Translations under genes and position numbers: made by a program
Part shown: positions 42,741 to 50,771 of the stretch, piece by piece
How positions within the stretch are numbered: position 1 is the stretch's first letter
Layout of the letters: the number at the start of each line of letters is the position of its first letter
Notes under the pieces: model-generated
Databases searched by the model: none
Told to the model about the DNA's origin: nothing
What the model saw: only the letters and a program-made list of their open reading frames with translations
Assembly: GCF_000620505.1 (NCBI RefSeq)
Contig: NZ_JIBC01000009.1
Location: 1-64,000, forward strand
Direction of reading: 5' to 3'
Length of the DNA stretch: 64,000 nt
Source of the DNA: Sulfitobacter sp. 20_GPM-1509m
GTDB taxonomy: Bacteria > Pseudomonadota > Alphaproteobacteria > Rhodobacterales > Rhodobacteraceae

Positions 42741-44317
42741 CAATCCGCGAACAGGTAATCGGCGTTTGCGATCTCGCGGCCCTTGTCTTCGCCGATGCTC
42801 AGAAAGGTCGCAAGGGCGCGGGCGTTCTGATCGACGGGGGCACCCTCGCGCATCCGGCTCATGTTCTCGAATTCGGCATCGCGGATGCGGTCGCTTTCAA
42901 ACACCATGTCGTTGCGGATCGTGGGCAGCAGCCGTTCCAGTGTTTCCGCACTGGTCTGCTCGCCTGCCAGTCCGACGCGCATGGCGTGACCGATCAGATA
43001 ATCCTCTGTAAACTTGCACTGGATTTCCAGCATGCGCGTGATCGACCGATCTCCTGCAAAATCCTGCAACAGGTCCAGCTCGCCCGGGTCCATGCACACG
43101 ATCAGCCGGTCGGTTTCGTAATAGTCGAACAACATCCGCATCAGCGCACGCCTGTGGCGGGTGCGTTTGCCCAGCGTTTTCTGGATGCCGCCCAGATCCG
43201 GCAGCGGCGTGTCCTCTTCGTTGAACAGATATTCGATCGCCGGCACATTGGTGACCTGTCGTATGCGCTCCAGCACACGTTTGGCGACATGCCATTTCTT
43301 GCAGATGACGATCATCAGTTCCCGCTCGCGGCCAAGCGTTGATTCCGTTTCCCAGAACCGCGTGGCAAAGCGCCGCCCGATACGGCCGCGCCCGCTGAGG
43401 AATTTGAACAGGCTGCGCCCTTCGTTCGAAATCTGGAACTGTACCCCCTCAGCCGCATACAAAAGCCCAAGGCGACGCTTGAGATCGCGCGCTTCGGGGC
43501 TGATCTTGCGGGCAAACAAAAAGTCCTGGCTGAGCAGCAGGTCGTAATGGTCGTCATAGAAAACGACCGGCATGCCGTAATCGGTGAACATCAGGAATGT
43601 CAGCGTGCGGGTGCGGATTTCATTTTCAGGCACCACATGGCGCACGATGGTCTGAAAGAAGGTTTCGTCGGGAATCCATGTGGTGCGGAAAAACCGCATG
43701 ACATCACGGCGCTTCTTGGTGAACTCCAGCACCCATTCCACTGTGCGGCGCCGCAGGCACCACCACTGGCTGCCGATCTGCACCTGTATGTCGCCGGGAA
43801 TTTCACGGGTCAGGCCAAAGCGTTTTTGCAAATGGTAGCTGGTGTAGAACAGCCATTTCTGTCTGCGTTCGTTGAAGAAGTGGCGGTAAATCAGCCGCTC
43901 TTCTTTCATCCCGGTCTTGATCCAGTCGCTTTCGAAGTAGTCGAAGCTTTCGATAAAGTCGGCGTCGTTGTCGTCCAGGAACCGGTGCGTGTATTCGGCG
44001 GATTTGATCGCCATGCAATCGCCCGACAGCATGTAGAAATGCGTGGCGCGCGGGAATGCCTTGACGGCGGATTCGACCGCATAGAGCGTCGCCTGCACCA
44101 GCGACCATTCCCCCCAGCCGCATTTGATCCGCTTGTGGGCAAAAACCACGTTGGGGTTGTCGTCCAGCGCCGCGCGGATTGTCCTGAAATGTTCGACACT
44201 GGCAGAGGCGTCAAAGTGGATTGCCATATAGTCGCCAGCCGCAGTCAAACGCTCCGCCTGCTTGATGATGGCATCGGGGTCCTTGTGACACAGCAATATA
44301 TAGGCGATTTTGGCCAT
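42740..44317 (-). CDS. beta-1,6-N-acetylglucosaminyltransferase-like protein (GT14) with C-terminal extension
   Basis: A 525-residue protein. The N-terminal 300 residues are core-2/I-branching-enzyme-like, with AYILLCHKDPDAI, KRIKCGWGEWSLVQATLYAVE, FYMLSGDCMAIKS and IGSQWWCLRRRTVEWVL being the family segments. The C-terminal 200 residues form a separate domain that I associate with the Rhodobacterales family DUF5928, including VICKKWHVAKRVLERI and DYYETDRLIVCMDPGELDLLQ. It should transfer a sugar to a surface glycan. It is divergent from a sulfotransferase gene, suggesting joint surface-sugar decoration. Confidence 0.8.
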   Translation of the reverse strand: MAKIAYILLCHKDPDAIIKQAERLTAAGDYMAIHFDASASVEHFRTIRAALDDNPNVVFAHKRIKCGWGEWSLVQATLYAVESAVKAFPRATHFYMLSGDCMAIKSAEYTHRFLDDNDADFIESFDYFESDWIKTGMKEERLIYRHFFNERRQKWLFYTSYHLQKRFGLTREIPGDIQVQIGSQWWCLRRRTVEWVLEFTKKRRDVMRFFRTTWIPDETFFQTIVRHVVPENEIRTRTLTFLMFTDYGMPVVFYDDHYDLLLSQDFLFARKISPEARDLKRRLGLLYAAEGVQFQISNEGRSLFKFLSGRGRIGRRFATRFWETESTLGRERELMIVICKKWHVAKRVLERIRQVTNVPAIEYLFNEEDTPLPDLGGIQKTLGKRTRHRRALMRMLFDYYETDRLIVCMDPGELDLLQDFAGDRSITRMLEIQCKFTEDYLIGHAMRVGLAGEQTSAETLERLLPTIRNDMVFESDRIRDAEFENMSRMREGAPVDQNARALATFLSIGEDKGREIANADYLFAD

Positions 44318-44461
44318 ACCGGAAATTTACAAGCCCTTTACCTGATGTTGTTTACCTAGATAGAGGTGAAGGGTCATTGAATAAACAGCATTTATTTGCT
44401 TTTTTGCTGCGACAGACCACTGCTGCCAATTGAAACAGCAGGGAATCAGAGGACGACAGGT

Positions 44462-45280
44462 ATGGGTTTCCCCGGAACGTGGATGACGGAAAGCGAAAGC
44501 GTGGTGTACCGCGTGGTGCCCAAGTGCGCCTGTTCGACCATTGGCCAGATCATGTACTACTCGGATCATGGTGAATTTTACGACGGTGACATTCACGATT
44601 CCCAAGGCGGTCTGCACAAATGGGCGCTGGAGGACAGCCAGGCACCGATCACCGCCAACGTGCAAAACCACACATCCTACGCGTTCACCTGTGTGCGCAA
44701 TCCCTACACCCGCATCCTGTCCTCCTTCTTTGACAAGATCTGTGGCATCCAGCGCAATGGCAAACGGTATCGCGGCAACTTGGTGCCCCTGCTGATCCAG
44801 AAATACGGGATCGAAGTGGGCGGCGACGACGGCAAGCAAGAGTTTGACCAGATCGCCAGCTTTCGCCGGTTCCTGCTGTTCACCCGGGACACCATCCGCT
44901 TTCGCAAGCCGATGGAGCCGGACATTCACTGGTCAGCGATGTCAGGCCACGTGTCGACTTACATCGTGAACGGCGGGCGCTACGACAAGATCTTCTGGAC
45001 CGAGAAGTTCAACGAAGGCATGCAAGAGGTGCTGGATGCCATCGAGACACCGCAAAAGGTGAATCTGGCAGAGATCCCACGTTTTAACGAAAGCGAAGGG
45101 CATGGCCCCAAGCGGTTGCACCCGGTCGAGGATTACTTTGACGATCTGTCGATGCATCTGGTCTATGAAATCTACAAACGCGATTTCGAAGTGTTCAAAT
45201 ACGACTTTGAAAACCCCGCCAACAAGATGCCCATCGCCGAGATTGATCTGGACGAGGTCCACAAGAAGCTGGGCAGTTAA
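44462..45280 (+). CDS. sulfotransferase family 2 protein
   Basis: A 272-residue protein with the PAPS-binding signature VPKCACSTIGQIM near the N-terminus (5'-phosphosulfate loop) and the 3'-phosphate-binding motif CVRNPYTRILSSF. It should transfer sulfate from PAPS to a carbohydrate or similar acceptor. I chose the ATG at 44462 (GAGG 10 bp upstream); ATG 44483 is an alternative. It is divergent from the GT14-like gene across about 144 bp. Its stop shares a TTAA palindrome with the convergent SGNH hydrolase gene. Confidence 0.8.
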   Translation: MGFPGTWMTESESVVYRVVPKCACSTIGQIMYYSDHGEFYDGDIHDSQGGLHKWALEDSQAPITANVQNHTSYAFTCVRNPYTRILSSFFDKICGIQRNGKRYRGNLVPLLIQKYGIEVGGDDGKQEFDQIASFRRFLLFTRDTIRFRKPMEPDIHWSAMSGHVSTYIVNGGRYDKIFWTEKFNEGMQEVLDAIETPQKVNLAEIPRFNESEGHGPKRLHPVEDYFDDLSMHLVYEIYKRDFEVFKYDFENPANKMPIAEIDLDEVHKKLGS

Positions 45281-45945
45281 CCACCTGCTTGCTGGATGAT
45301 CCTGGCCACACGTTTGCCAGCTGCCGCCGCTCCCTTGTGGCTGGGGTGGATCATGTCGGCGGCATGAAAAGACTTGTCGCCATAAGGCACGAGATCCGCC
45401 ATTGGCACGAACCACACGCCTGCATCGCGCTGCGCCATCTGGATCACCCGTGCGTCCAGCTCGTCCCCTTCGTCGCGGCAATGTTCGATCGGGGACCCGC
45501 GCCCGGGGCTGCGCAGGTATCCCACATAGATCACCTGTGCGCCGCCGCTGCGTATCTTGGACACCAGCGACGGAATTTCACCGCGCGTTCCGTCCTTGGA
45601 AATCATCTTGGTCATCTTGCGGTCGCAGCGCGAACAATTGCAGCCCAGCCACAGGTCATTGCCGCCGCCGTTCACGATGACCCATTTCCACGGGCCGGGC
45701 CGATACTGGCGCGCGATATTGAACCCCATCGCACCGGTCAGCGGCAGCTTGTAGATCATCCGCGCGCCCATCACCGACCGGTTCGTCACCCGCTGTCCCA
45801 ATTCATGCGCAACCACGTCGGGAATCGACCGGTCCGACCCCGAATAGGTGGCGAAAAGCGAATCTCCGATGGCCAGAATCCGCGCCTGATCCGCCCCCAC
45901 AGGCGTGGACAGCAGCATCAGGACCATCAACAAGAGCGGTTTCAT
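45277..45945 (-). CDS. SGNH/GDSL-type hydrolase, secreted
   Basis: A 222-residue esterase or acetylhydrolase. A signal peptide (about 1-18, MKPLLLMVLMLLSTPVGA) precedes the GDSL block AIGDSLFATYSGSD (catalytic Ser). NGGGNDLWLG supplies the block III Asn and DMIHPSHKGAAA the catalytic Asp/His. It is likely periplasmic and could deacylate a glycan or lipid. AAGGAA precedes the ATG at 45945. It overlaps the convergent sulfotransferase gene by 4 bp. Confidence 0.85.
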   Translation of the reverse strand: MKPLLLMVLMLLSTPVGADQARILAIGDSLFATYSGSDRSIPDVVAHELGQRVTNRSVMGARMIYKLPLTGAMGFNIARQYRPGPWKWVIVNGGGNDLWLGCNCSRCDRKMTKMISKDGTRGEIPSLVSKIRSGGAQVIYVGYLRSPGRGSPIEHCRDEGDELDARVIQMAQRDAGVWFVPMADLVPYGDKSFHAADMIHPSHKGAAAAGKRVARIIQQAGG

Positions 45946-46057
45946 CGGGATTCCTTCGTGCAAGATATACCGCTTCTTTGCATCACAGTTCTGAGAAATT
46001 GTGAATGTGGTGCGGCGATATTGTGAAATGCGTAACTTCGCCCTACATCCCCATCCT

Positions 46058-46537
46058 ATGGCACAGGTAAAGAACGCAGACCCGAATTACAAAGTGATCG
46101 CCGAGAACCGGCGGGCACGGTTTGACTATGCCATCGAGGAGGACCTGGAATGCGGGATCATCCTTGAGGGGTCCGAGGTCAAATCCATGCGTCAGGGCGG
46201 GTCGAACATCGCGGAAAGCTATGCTGCCGTTGAAGATGGCGAGCTGTGGCTGGTGAACAGCTATGTCGCCCCCTACGACCAGGCCAAGACATTCCGCCAC
46301 GAGGAACGCCGCCGCCGCAAGCTGCTGGTCAGCCGCAAGCAGATGTCGCACCTGTGGAATGAAACCCAGCGCAAGGGCATGACGCTGGTGCCGCTGGTGC
46401 TGTATTTCAATCATCGCGGCATGGCCAAGATCAAGATCGGCATCGCCAAGGGCAAGAAGAACCACGACAAGCGCGAAACCAGCGCCAAGCGGGACTGGAG
46501 CCGTCAAAAGGCGCGCCTGCTCAAGGATCACGGCTAA
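46058..46537 (+). CDS. smpB: SsrA-binding protein SmpB
   Basis: A 159-residue RNA-binding protein needed for tmRNA-mediated ribosome rescue. Family marks are [12 protein letters not shown], the [12 protein letters not shown] strand, the [21 protein letters not shown] barrel segment, and the basic C-terminus [24 protein letters not shown] that enters the decoding centre. I used the ATG at 46058, giving the normal SmpB length. I saw no tmRNA gene in the window. Confidence 0.95.
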   Translation: MAQVKNADPNYKVIAENRRARFDYAIEEDLECGIILEGSEVKSMRQGGSNIAESYAAVEDGELWLVNSYVAPYDQAKTFRHEERRRRKLLVSRKQMSHLWNETQRKGMTLVPLVLYFNHRGMAKIKIGIAKGKKNHDKRETSAKRDWSRQKARLLKDHG

Positions 46538-46621
46538 CAACGCGCTCTCCGGCGATCTGTCTTGCGAAGACGGCCCTGCGGGGGTAGGGAAAACACGTTT
46601 ATTCACGCACGGAGGCCACCC

Positions 46622-47476
46622 ATGTCCGACGACCCCAAAACGCTTGTCTCGACCGAGTGGCTGGCCAAGCACATCAAGGACCCGGATTTGCGGATTCTGG
46701 ATGCGTCCTGGTATCTGCCGGACGCCAAACGCGACCCCAAGGCCGAGTATGAAGCGGCCCATATTCCCGGTGCGCGTTTCTTTGACATCGACGACATTTC
46801 CGACGCGCGGTCGGACCTGCCGCACATGGCACCCCCCGTCGAAAAGTTCATGTCCCGGATGCGGGCCATGGGTGTGGGCGATGGACATCAGGTTGTGGTC
46901 TATGACGGTGCCGGCATCATGTCCGCGCCGCGCGTGTGGTGGCTGTTCCGCCTGATGGGCCACGAGAATGTGGCCGTTCTGGACGGCGGCTTTCCCAAAT
47001 GGCAGGCCGAAGGGCGCGCCGTCGAGGACATGCCTCCCGTGGTCAAGGACCGCCACCTGACCGTTCGCTTCCAGAACCACCTGGTGCGCGATGTCACGCA
47101 GGTGTCGCAGGCGTCCAAACTGGGCGACGCGCAGATCGTCGACGCCCGCAGCGCCGCCCGTTTCCGCGGTGACGCGCCCGAGCCGCGCGAAGGCCTGCGG
47201 GCCGGGCATATCCCCGGATCGCGCAACGTGCCGTTCAACACACTTTTGAACGACGACAACACCCTGAAATCCCCCGCTGATTCGCGCGCGGTCTTCGAGG
47301 CAGCAGGCATCGACCTGTCCCGCCCGATGATCACCACCTGCGGATCGGGCATCACCGCATCTGTTCTGGCGCTGGCGCTGGAACGCATCGGCGTTGATGC
47401 ATGGTCGCTTTACGATGGATCCTGGGCCGAGTGGGGGATGTTCCCCACCGTGCCCGTCGCAACCGGAGACGCATGA
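46622..47476 (+). CDS. sseA: 3-mercaptopyruvate sulfurtransferase
   Basis: A 284-residue protein with two rhodanese domains. The N-terminal one opens VSTEWLAKHIKDPDLRILDASW. The catalytic Cys is in ITTCGSGITASVLALAL, where CGSGIT is the mercaptopyruvate sulfurtransferase loop, not the thiosulfate-specific one. CACGGAGG precedes the ATG. Its stop overlaps the next gene's start (ATGA at 47473-47476). Confidence 0.9.
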   Translation: MSDDPKTLVSTEWLAKHIKDPDLRILDASWYLPDAKRDPKAEYEAAHIPGARFFDIDDISDARSDLPHMAPPVEKFMSRMRAMGVGDGHQVVVYDGAGIMSAPRVWWLFRLMGHENVAVLDGGFPKWQAEGRAVEDMPPVVKDRHLTVRFQNHLVRDVTQVSQASKLGDAQIVDARSAARFRGDAPEPREGLRAGHIPGSRNVPFNTLLNDDNTLKSPADSRAVFEAAGIDLSRPMITTCGSGITASVLALALERIGVDAWSLYDGSWAEWGMFPTVPVATGDA

Positions 47477-48660
47477 TGTTCGAAACTCTCAAGCCGCAGG
47501 CCCCTGACAAGATCCTGTCGCTGATGGCGCAATACAAAGAAGACCCGCGTGACACCAAGATCGACCTTGGTGTGGGTGTCTACAAGGATGCCTCGGGCCT
47601 GACGCCGGTGATGCGCGCGGTCAAGGCGGCCGAGAACAAGCTGTGGCAAGAGCAGGACACCAAGACCTACACAGGCCTCGTTGGCGATCCTGCGTTTTCG
47701 GACGCGATGATCAAGCTGGTTCTGGGGGATGCCGTGCCGCGCAATACGGTTGCGGCGGCAGCGACGCCCGGCGGCACCGGTGCCGTGCGTCAGGCGTTCG
47801 AGCTGGTTCAGATGGCAAACCCCAAGGCGCGGGTGTTCGTGTCTGATCCGACATGGCCGAACCACCTGTCGATTCTGAAATATCTGGGCATCGAAGCCGT
47901 GCCCTACCGCTATTTCGACAGCGAAACGCGCAGCGTGTCCTTTGATGCCATGATCGAGGACCTGAAAACCGCGACCAAGGACGATGTGATCCTGTTGCAC
48001 GGCTGCTGTCACAACCCGACCGGCGCCAACCTGACGATGGATCAGTGGGCCGAAGTCATCAAGGTGCTGCAAGCCACTGGCGCGACCCCGATGATCGACA
48101 TCGCCTATCAGGGCTTTGGCGACGGCCTGGACGCCGATGCGGCGGGCACCCGTGCGGTGGCGGCGGCTGTGCCGGAATGTCTGATCGCGGCAAGCTGCTC
48201 GAAGAACTTTGGCATCTACCGCGAACGTACCGGCATCCTGATGCTGGTTTCTGCGGATGCGGGCGCGCAGGCGTTGAACCAGGGCACTCTGGCCTTCCTG
48301 AACCGCCAGAACTTCAGCTTCCCGCCCGACCACGGCGCACGGCTGGTGACGATGATCCTGACCGACGATGAACTGCGCGCCGATTGGCAGGCAGAGCTGG
48401 AAGAGGTCCGTCTGGGCATGTTGAACCTGCGCAAGCAGCTGGCGGGCGAGTTGAAGCGTCTGTCGAATTCGGACCGCTTCGATTTTCTGGCCGAACATCG
48501 CGGCATGTTCTCGCGGCTGGGCACCACGCCCGAGCTGGTTGAAAAGCTGCGGGTGGATCACGGGATCTACATGGTGGGCGATAGCCGCATGAACATCGCC
48601 GGTCTGAACGAAACCACAATTCCGGTGCTGGCGCGGGCAATCATCGACGCGGGCATCTGA
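47473..48660 (+). CDS. aromatic-amino-acid/aspartate aminotransferase (TyrB/AspC type)
   Basis: A 395-residue class I aminotransferase. The PLP-binding Lys lies in SCSKNFGIYRERTG. TPGGTGAVRQAF, HGCCHNPTGANLT and the aromatic DIAYQGFGDGLD are family segments. GVGVYKDASGLTPVM near the N-terminus and the C-terminal arginine-bearing SRMNIAGL fit the TyrB/AspC subgroup, which transaminates aspartate and aromatic amino acids with 2-oxoglutarate. The start overlaps the sseA stop; a second ATG follows immediately. Confidence 0.88.
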   Translation: MMFETLKPQAPDKILSLMAQYKEDPRDTKIDLGVGVYKDASGLTPVMRAVKAAENKLWQEQDTKTYTGLVGDPAFSDAMIKLVLGDAVPRNTVAAAATPGGTGAVRQAFELVQMANPKARVFVSDPTWPNHLSILKYLGIEAVPYRYFDSETRSVSFDAMIEDLKTATKDDVILLHGCCHNPTGANLTMDQWAEVIKVLQATGATPMIDIAYQGFGDGLDADAAGTRAVAAAVPECLIAASCSKNFGIYRERTGILMLVSADAGAQALNQGTLAFLNRQNFSFPPDHGARLVTMILTDDELRADWQAELEEVRLGMLNLRKQLAGELKRLSNSDRFDFLAEHRGMFSRLGTTPELVEKLRVDHGIYMVGDSRMNIAGLNETTIPVLARAIIDAGI

Positions 48661-48686
48661 TCCACGTCTGATGTGGCGAGATTATA

Positions 48687-48716
48687 AAGGGCGGCCCTGC
48701 GGGGCCGCCCTTTTTT
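48687..48716 (+). terminator. intrinsic terminator after the aminotransferase gene
   Basis: AAGGGCGGCCC (48687-48697) pairs with GGGCCGCCCTT (48702-48712) over TGCG and runs into T6 (48711-48716). This is a complete rho-independent terminator for the smpB-sseA-aminotransferase side. Confidence 0.9.
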
Positions 48717-48731
48717 GTTCAGCCTGTCCTG

Positions 48732-48769
48732 CAAAAGAAAAAAACCGGGCGCATCGCTGCGCCCGGTTT
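48732..48769 (-). terminator. intrinsic terminator of glnK-amtB
   Basis: AAACCGGGCGCA (48742-48753) pairs with TGCGCCCGGTTT (48758-48769). On the minus strand the stem is followed by T7CTTTT (complement of 48733-48744). It ends the glnK-amtB transcript. The plus strand also has GTTTT after it, so it may work both ways. Confidence 0.88.
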
Positions 48770-48805
48770 GTTTTCTCAAGGCTGATAAGTGGGAGGAAGG
48801 AGACC

Positions 48806-50146
48806 TCAGCCCTTGGAGAATTCGGGATAGGCTTCCATGCCCATTTCCGCCATGTCTAGACCGGTGATCTCGTCTTCTTCCGAGACACGGATGCCCATGG
48901 CCACTTTCAGGATGAACCAGACGATGCCCGATGCGATCACGGTGAACAAACCCACCACGACGATCGAATAAAGCTGTGTCGCCAGCGAAGCGTCCGGGTT
49001 GGTCAGAACCACCGCGATGGTGCCCCAGATACCGCAGAACAGGTGCACAGGGATGGCGCCGACAACGTCGTCGATCTTCAGCTTGTCCAGGAAGGGAACC
49101 GCAAAGACCACGATGATACCGCCGATGGCACCGATCAGCGTTGCCGCACCCAGCGAGGGGGTCAGCGGCTCGGCCGTGATCGAAACCAGACCGGCCAGCG
49201 CGCCGTTCAGAACCATGGTCAGGTCAGGCTTCTTGTACAGGATCTGCGTCAGGATCAGCGCCGCGATGGCACCACCGGCAGCCGCCGTGTTGGTGTTTGC
49301 GAAGATACGGCTGATGTCAGCCACGTCGCCCACGGTGCCCATCGCCAGCTGCGAGCCGCCGTTGAAGCCGAACCAACCCAGCCACAGGATGAACGTACCC
49401 AGTGTTGCCAGTGTCAGGTTCGAACCGGGCATCGGAATGGTACGGCCGTCTTTGTATTTGCCGATACGCGGACCCAGGATCAGCGCGCCGACCAGGGCAG
49501 CCCAGCCACCGACAGAGTGCACAACAGTTGAACCCGCAAAGTCGAGGAAGCCCATGGCATCCAGGAAGCCGCCGCCCCATTTCCACGACGCCTGAACCGG
49601 ATAGATCACGGCCGTCAGGGCAATGGTGAAGAGCAGGAAGGGCCACAGCTTGATGCGCTCGGCCAAGGTGCCCGAAACGATCGACGCGGTTGTCGCGCAG
49701 AACATCAGCTGGAAGAAAAAGTCGGAACCGGTCGAGGCATAGTCATATGCATCCGCATCGGCCGCCGTAACGCCCACAGGCTCAAGCCCGGCAGTGCCGA
49801 ACGCGCCCAGAACGCCGTCAATGCTCCAGCCGTCGCCGGGATACATCAGGTTATAGCCCAGCAGGTAGTAAAAGATCGCCGCCAGCGAGAACAGCGCGAT
49901 GTTCTTTGTCATCTGCATGGTGACGTTCTTCGAGCGGACGAGCCCGCCTTCGAGCATGGCAAAGCCTGCGGCCATCCAGAACACCAGGAAGCCGCCCACA
50001 AGGAACAGCAGCGAGTTCAGGATATATACAGTGTCGGTCGCCGCATTCACGCCGACTGCGGGTTCTGCGTCCTGGGCAAAGCCCAGCGTCGGCAGCAGCG
50101 CGACAGACGCGGCGGCTGCAAGGGTAAAGGTTACGGTACGTTTCAT
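48806..50146 (-). CDS. amtB: ammonium transporter AmtB
   Basis: A 446-residue channel with a cleavable signal sequence (about 1-24, ending LGFA before QDAEPA) and eleven helices. Amt marks are FWMAAGFAMLEGGLVRSKN near the first helix, GSTVVHSVGGWAALVGALILGPRIGKY, WFGFNGGSQ and IGAIPVHLFCGIWGTIA. The twin pore histidines should lie in the VVHSVGG and PVHLFCG segments. It is preceded by glnK, as is usual, and GlnK blocks the channel when nitrogen is plentiful. I took the ATG at 50146. It ends at a strong hairpin. Confidence 0.95.
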   Translation of the reverse strand: MKRTVTFTLAAAASVALLPTLGFAQDAEPAVGVNAATDTVYILNSLLFLVGGFLVFWMAAGFAMLEGGLVRSKNVTMQMTKNIALFSLAAIFYYLLGYNLMYPGDGWSIDGVLGAFGTAGLEPVGVTAADADAYDYASTGSDFFFQLMFCATTASIVSGTLAERIKLWPFLLFTIALTAVIYPVQASWKWGGGFLDAMGFLDFAGSTVVHSVGGWAALVGALILGPRIGKYKDGRTIPMPGSNLTLATLGTFILWLGWFGFNGGSQLAMGTVGDVADISRIFANTNTAAAGGAIAALILTQILYKKPDLTMVLNGALAGLVSITAEPLTPSLGAATLIGAIGGIIVVFAVPFLDKLKIDDVVGAIPVHLFCGIWGTIAVVLTNPDASLATQLYSIVVVGLFTVIASGIVWFILKVAMGIRVSEEDEITGLDMAEMGMEAYPEFSKG

Positions 50147-50174
50147 TGTTGGAATGTCCCCGGTTGCAATCGCG

Positions 50175-50513
50175 TTAAAGCGCGTCTTGGTTTGTTTCGC
50201 CGGTGCGCACACGCACGGCCTGTTCGACATCGAGCACGAAAATCTTGCCGTCACCGATTTTGCCGGTGTGGGCCGTCTTCTTGATGGTCTCGACCACCTG
50301 ATCGGCGGAGGCCGCATCGACGACGATTTCCAGTTTGATCTTCGGCACGAAGTTCACGGCGTATTCTGCGCCGCGATAAATTTCGGTATGGCCGGACTGA
50401 GAGCCAAAGCCCTTGATCTCGGTTACCATCATGCCGCGGACGCCTGCTTCGGTCAGAGCCTGACGGACATCCTCCAGCTTGAATGGTTTGATCGTTGCTA
50501 TGATCAGTTTCAC
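50175..50513 (-). CDS. glnK: PII nitrogen regulatory protein GlnK
   Basis: A 112-residue PII protein. It starts at GTG (50513) with AAGGGGAA upstream. The first residues VKLIIATIKPFKLEDVR match the family. The T-loop (GFGSQSGHTEIYRGAEY) has Y51, the uridylylation site, and Y46. The second PII signature is HTGKIGDGKIFV. It senses ATP/ADP and 2-oxoglutarate and controls AmtB, encoded 28 bp downstream. The 258-bp upstream gap to the divergent penicillin-binding-protein gene should hold its nitrogen-responsive promoter, but I could not identify a convincing NtrC site. Confidence 0.95.
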   Translation of the reverse strand: MKLIIATIKPFKLEDVRQALTEAGVRGMMVTEIKGFGSQSGHTEIYRGAEYAVNFVPKIKLEIVVDAASADQVVETIKKTAHTGKIGDGKIFVLDVEQAVRVRTGETNQDAL

Positions 50514-50771
50514 GCAAATTCCCCTTGTCGCTTGGCCGCATTTCCAGCCGTTTTCCTGAAGGCAACAGACGGAACCCAAGGCTTTTGGGGAAGGTCGGGC
50601 GCACATTTGCACCGGATGAATCCGCAATATGTGCGTAAAAAATGCGCAAATTCTGTTATGTGATGAAAATTTAATCGAAAAAATGATGGTCTTTGCTGAA
50701 CAGTTCCCCGTGTATCTCGGAGCGCAGACAGGTATTGTGTCCGAAACAAACAAGGCCGAGCAGGGGTCTAG

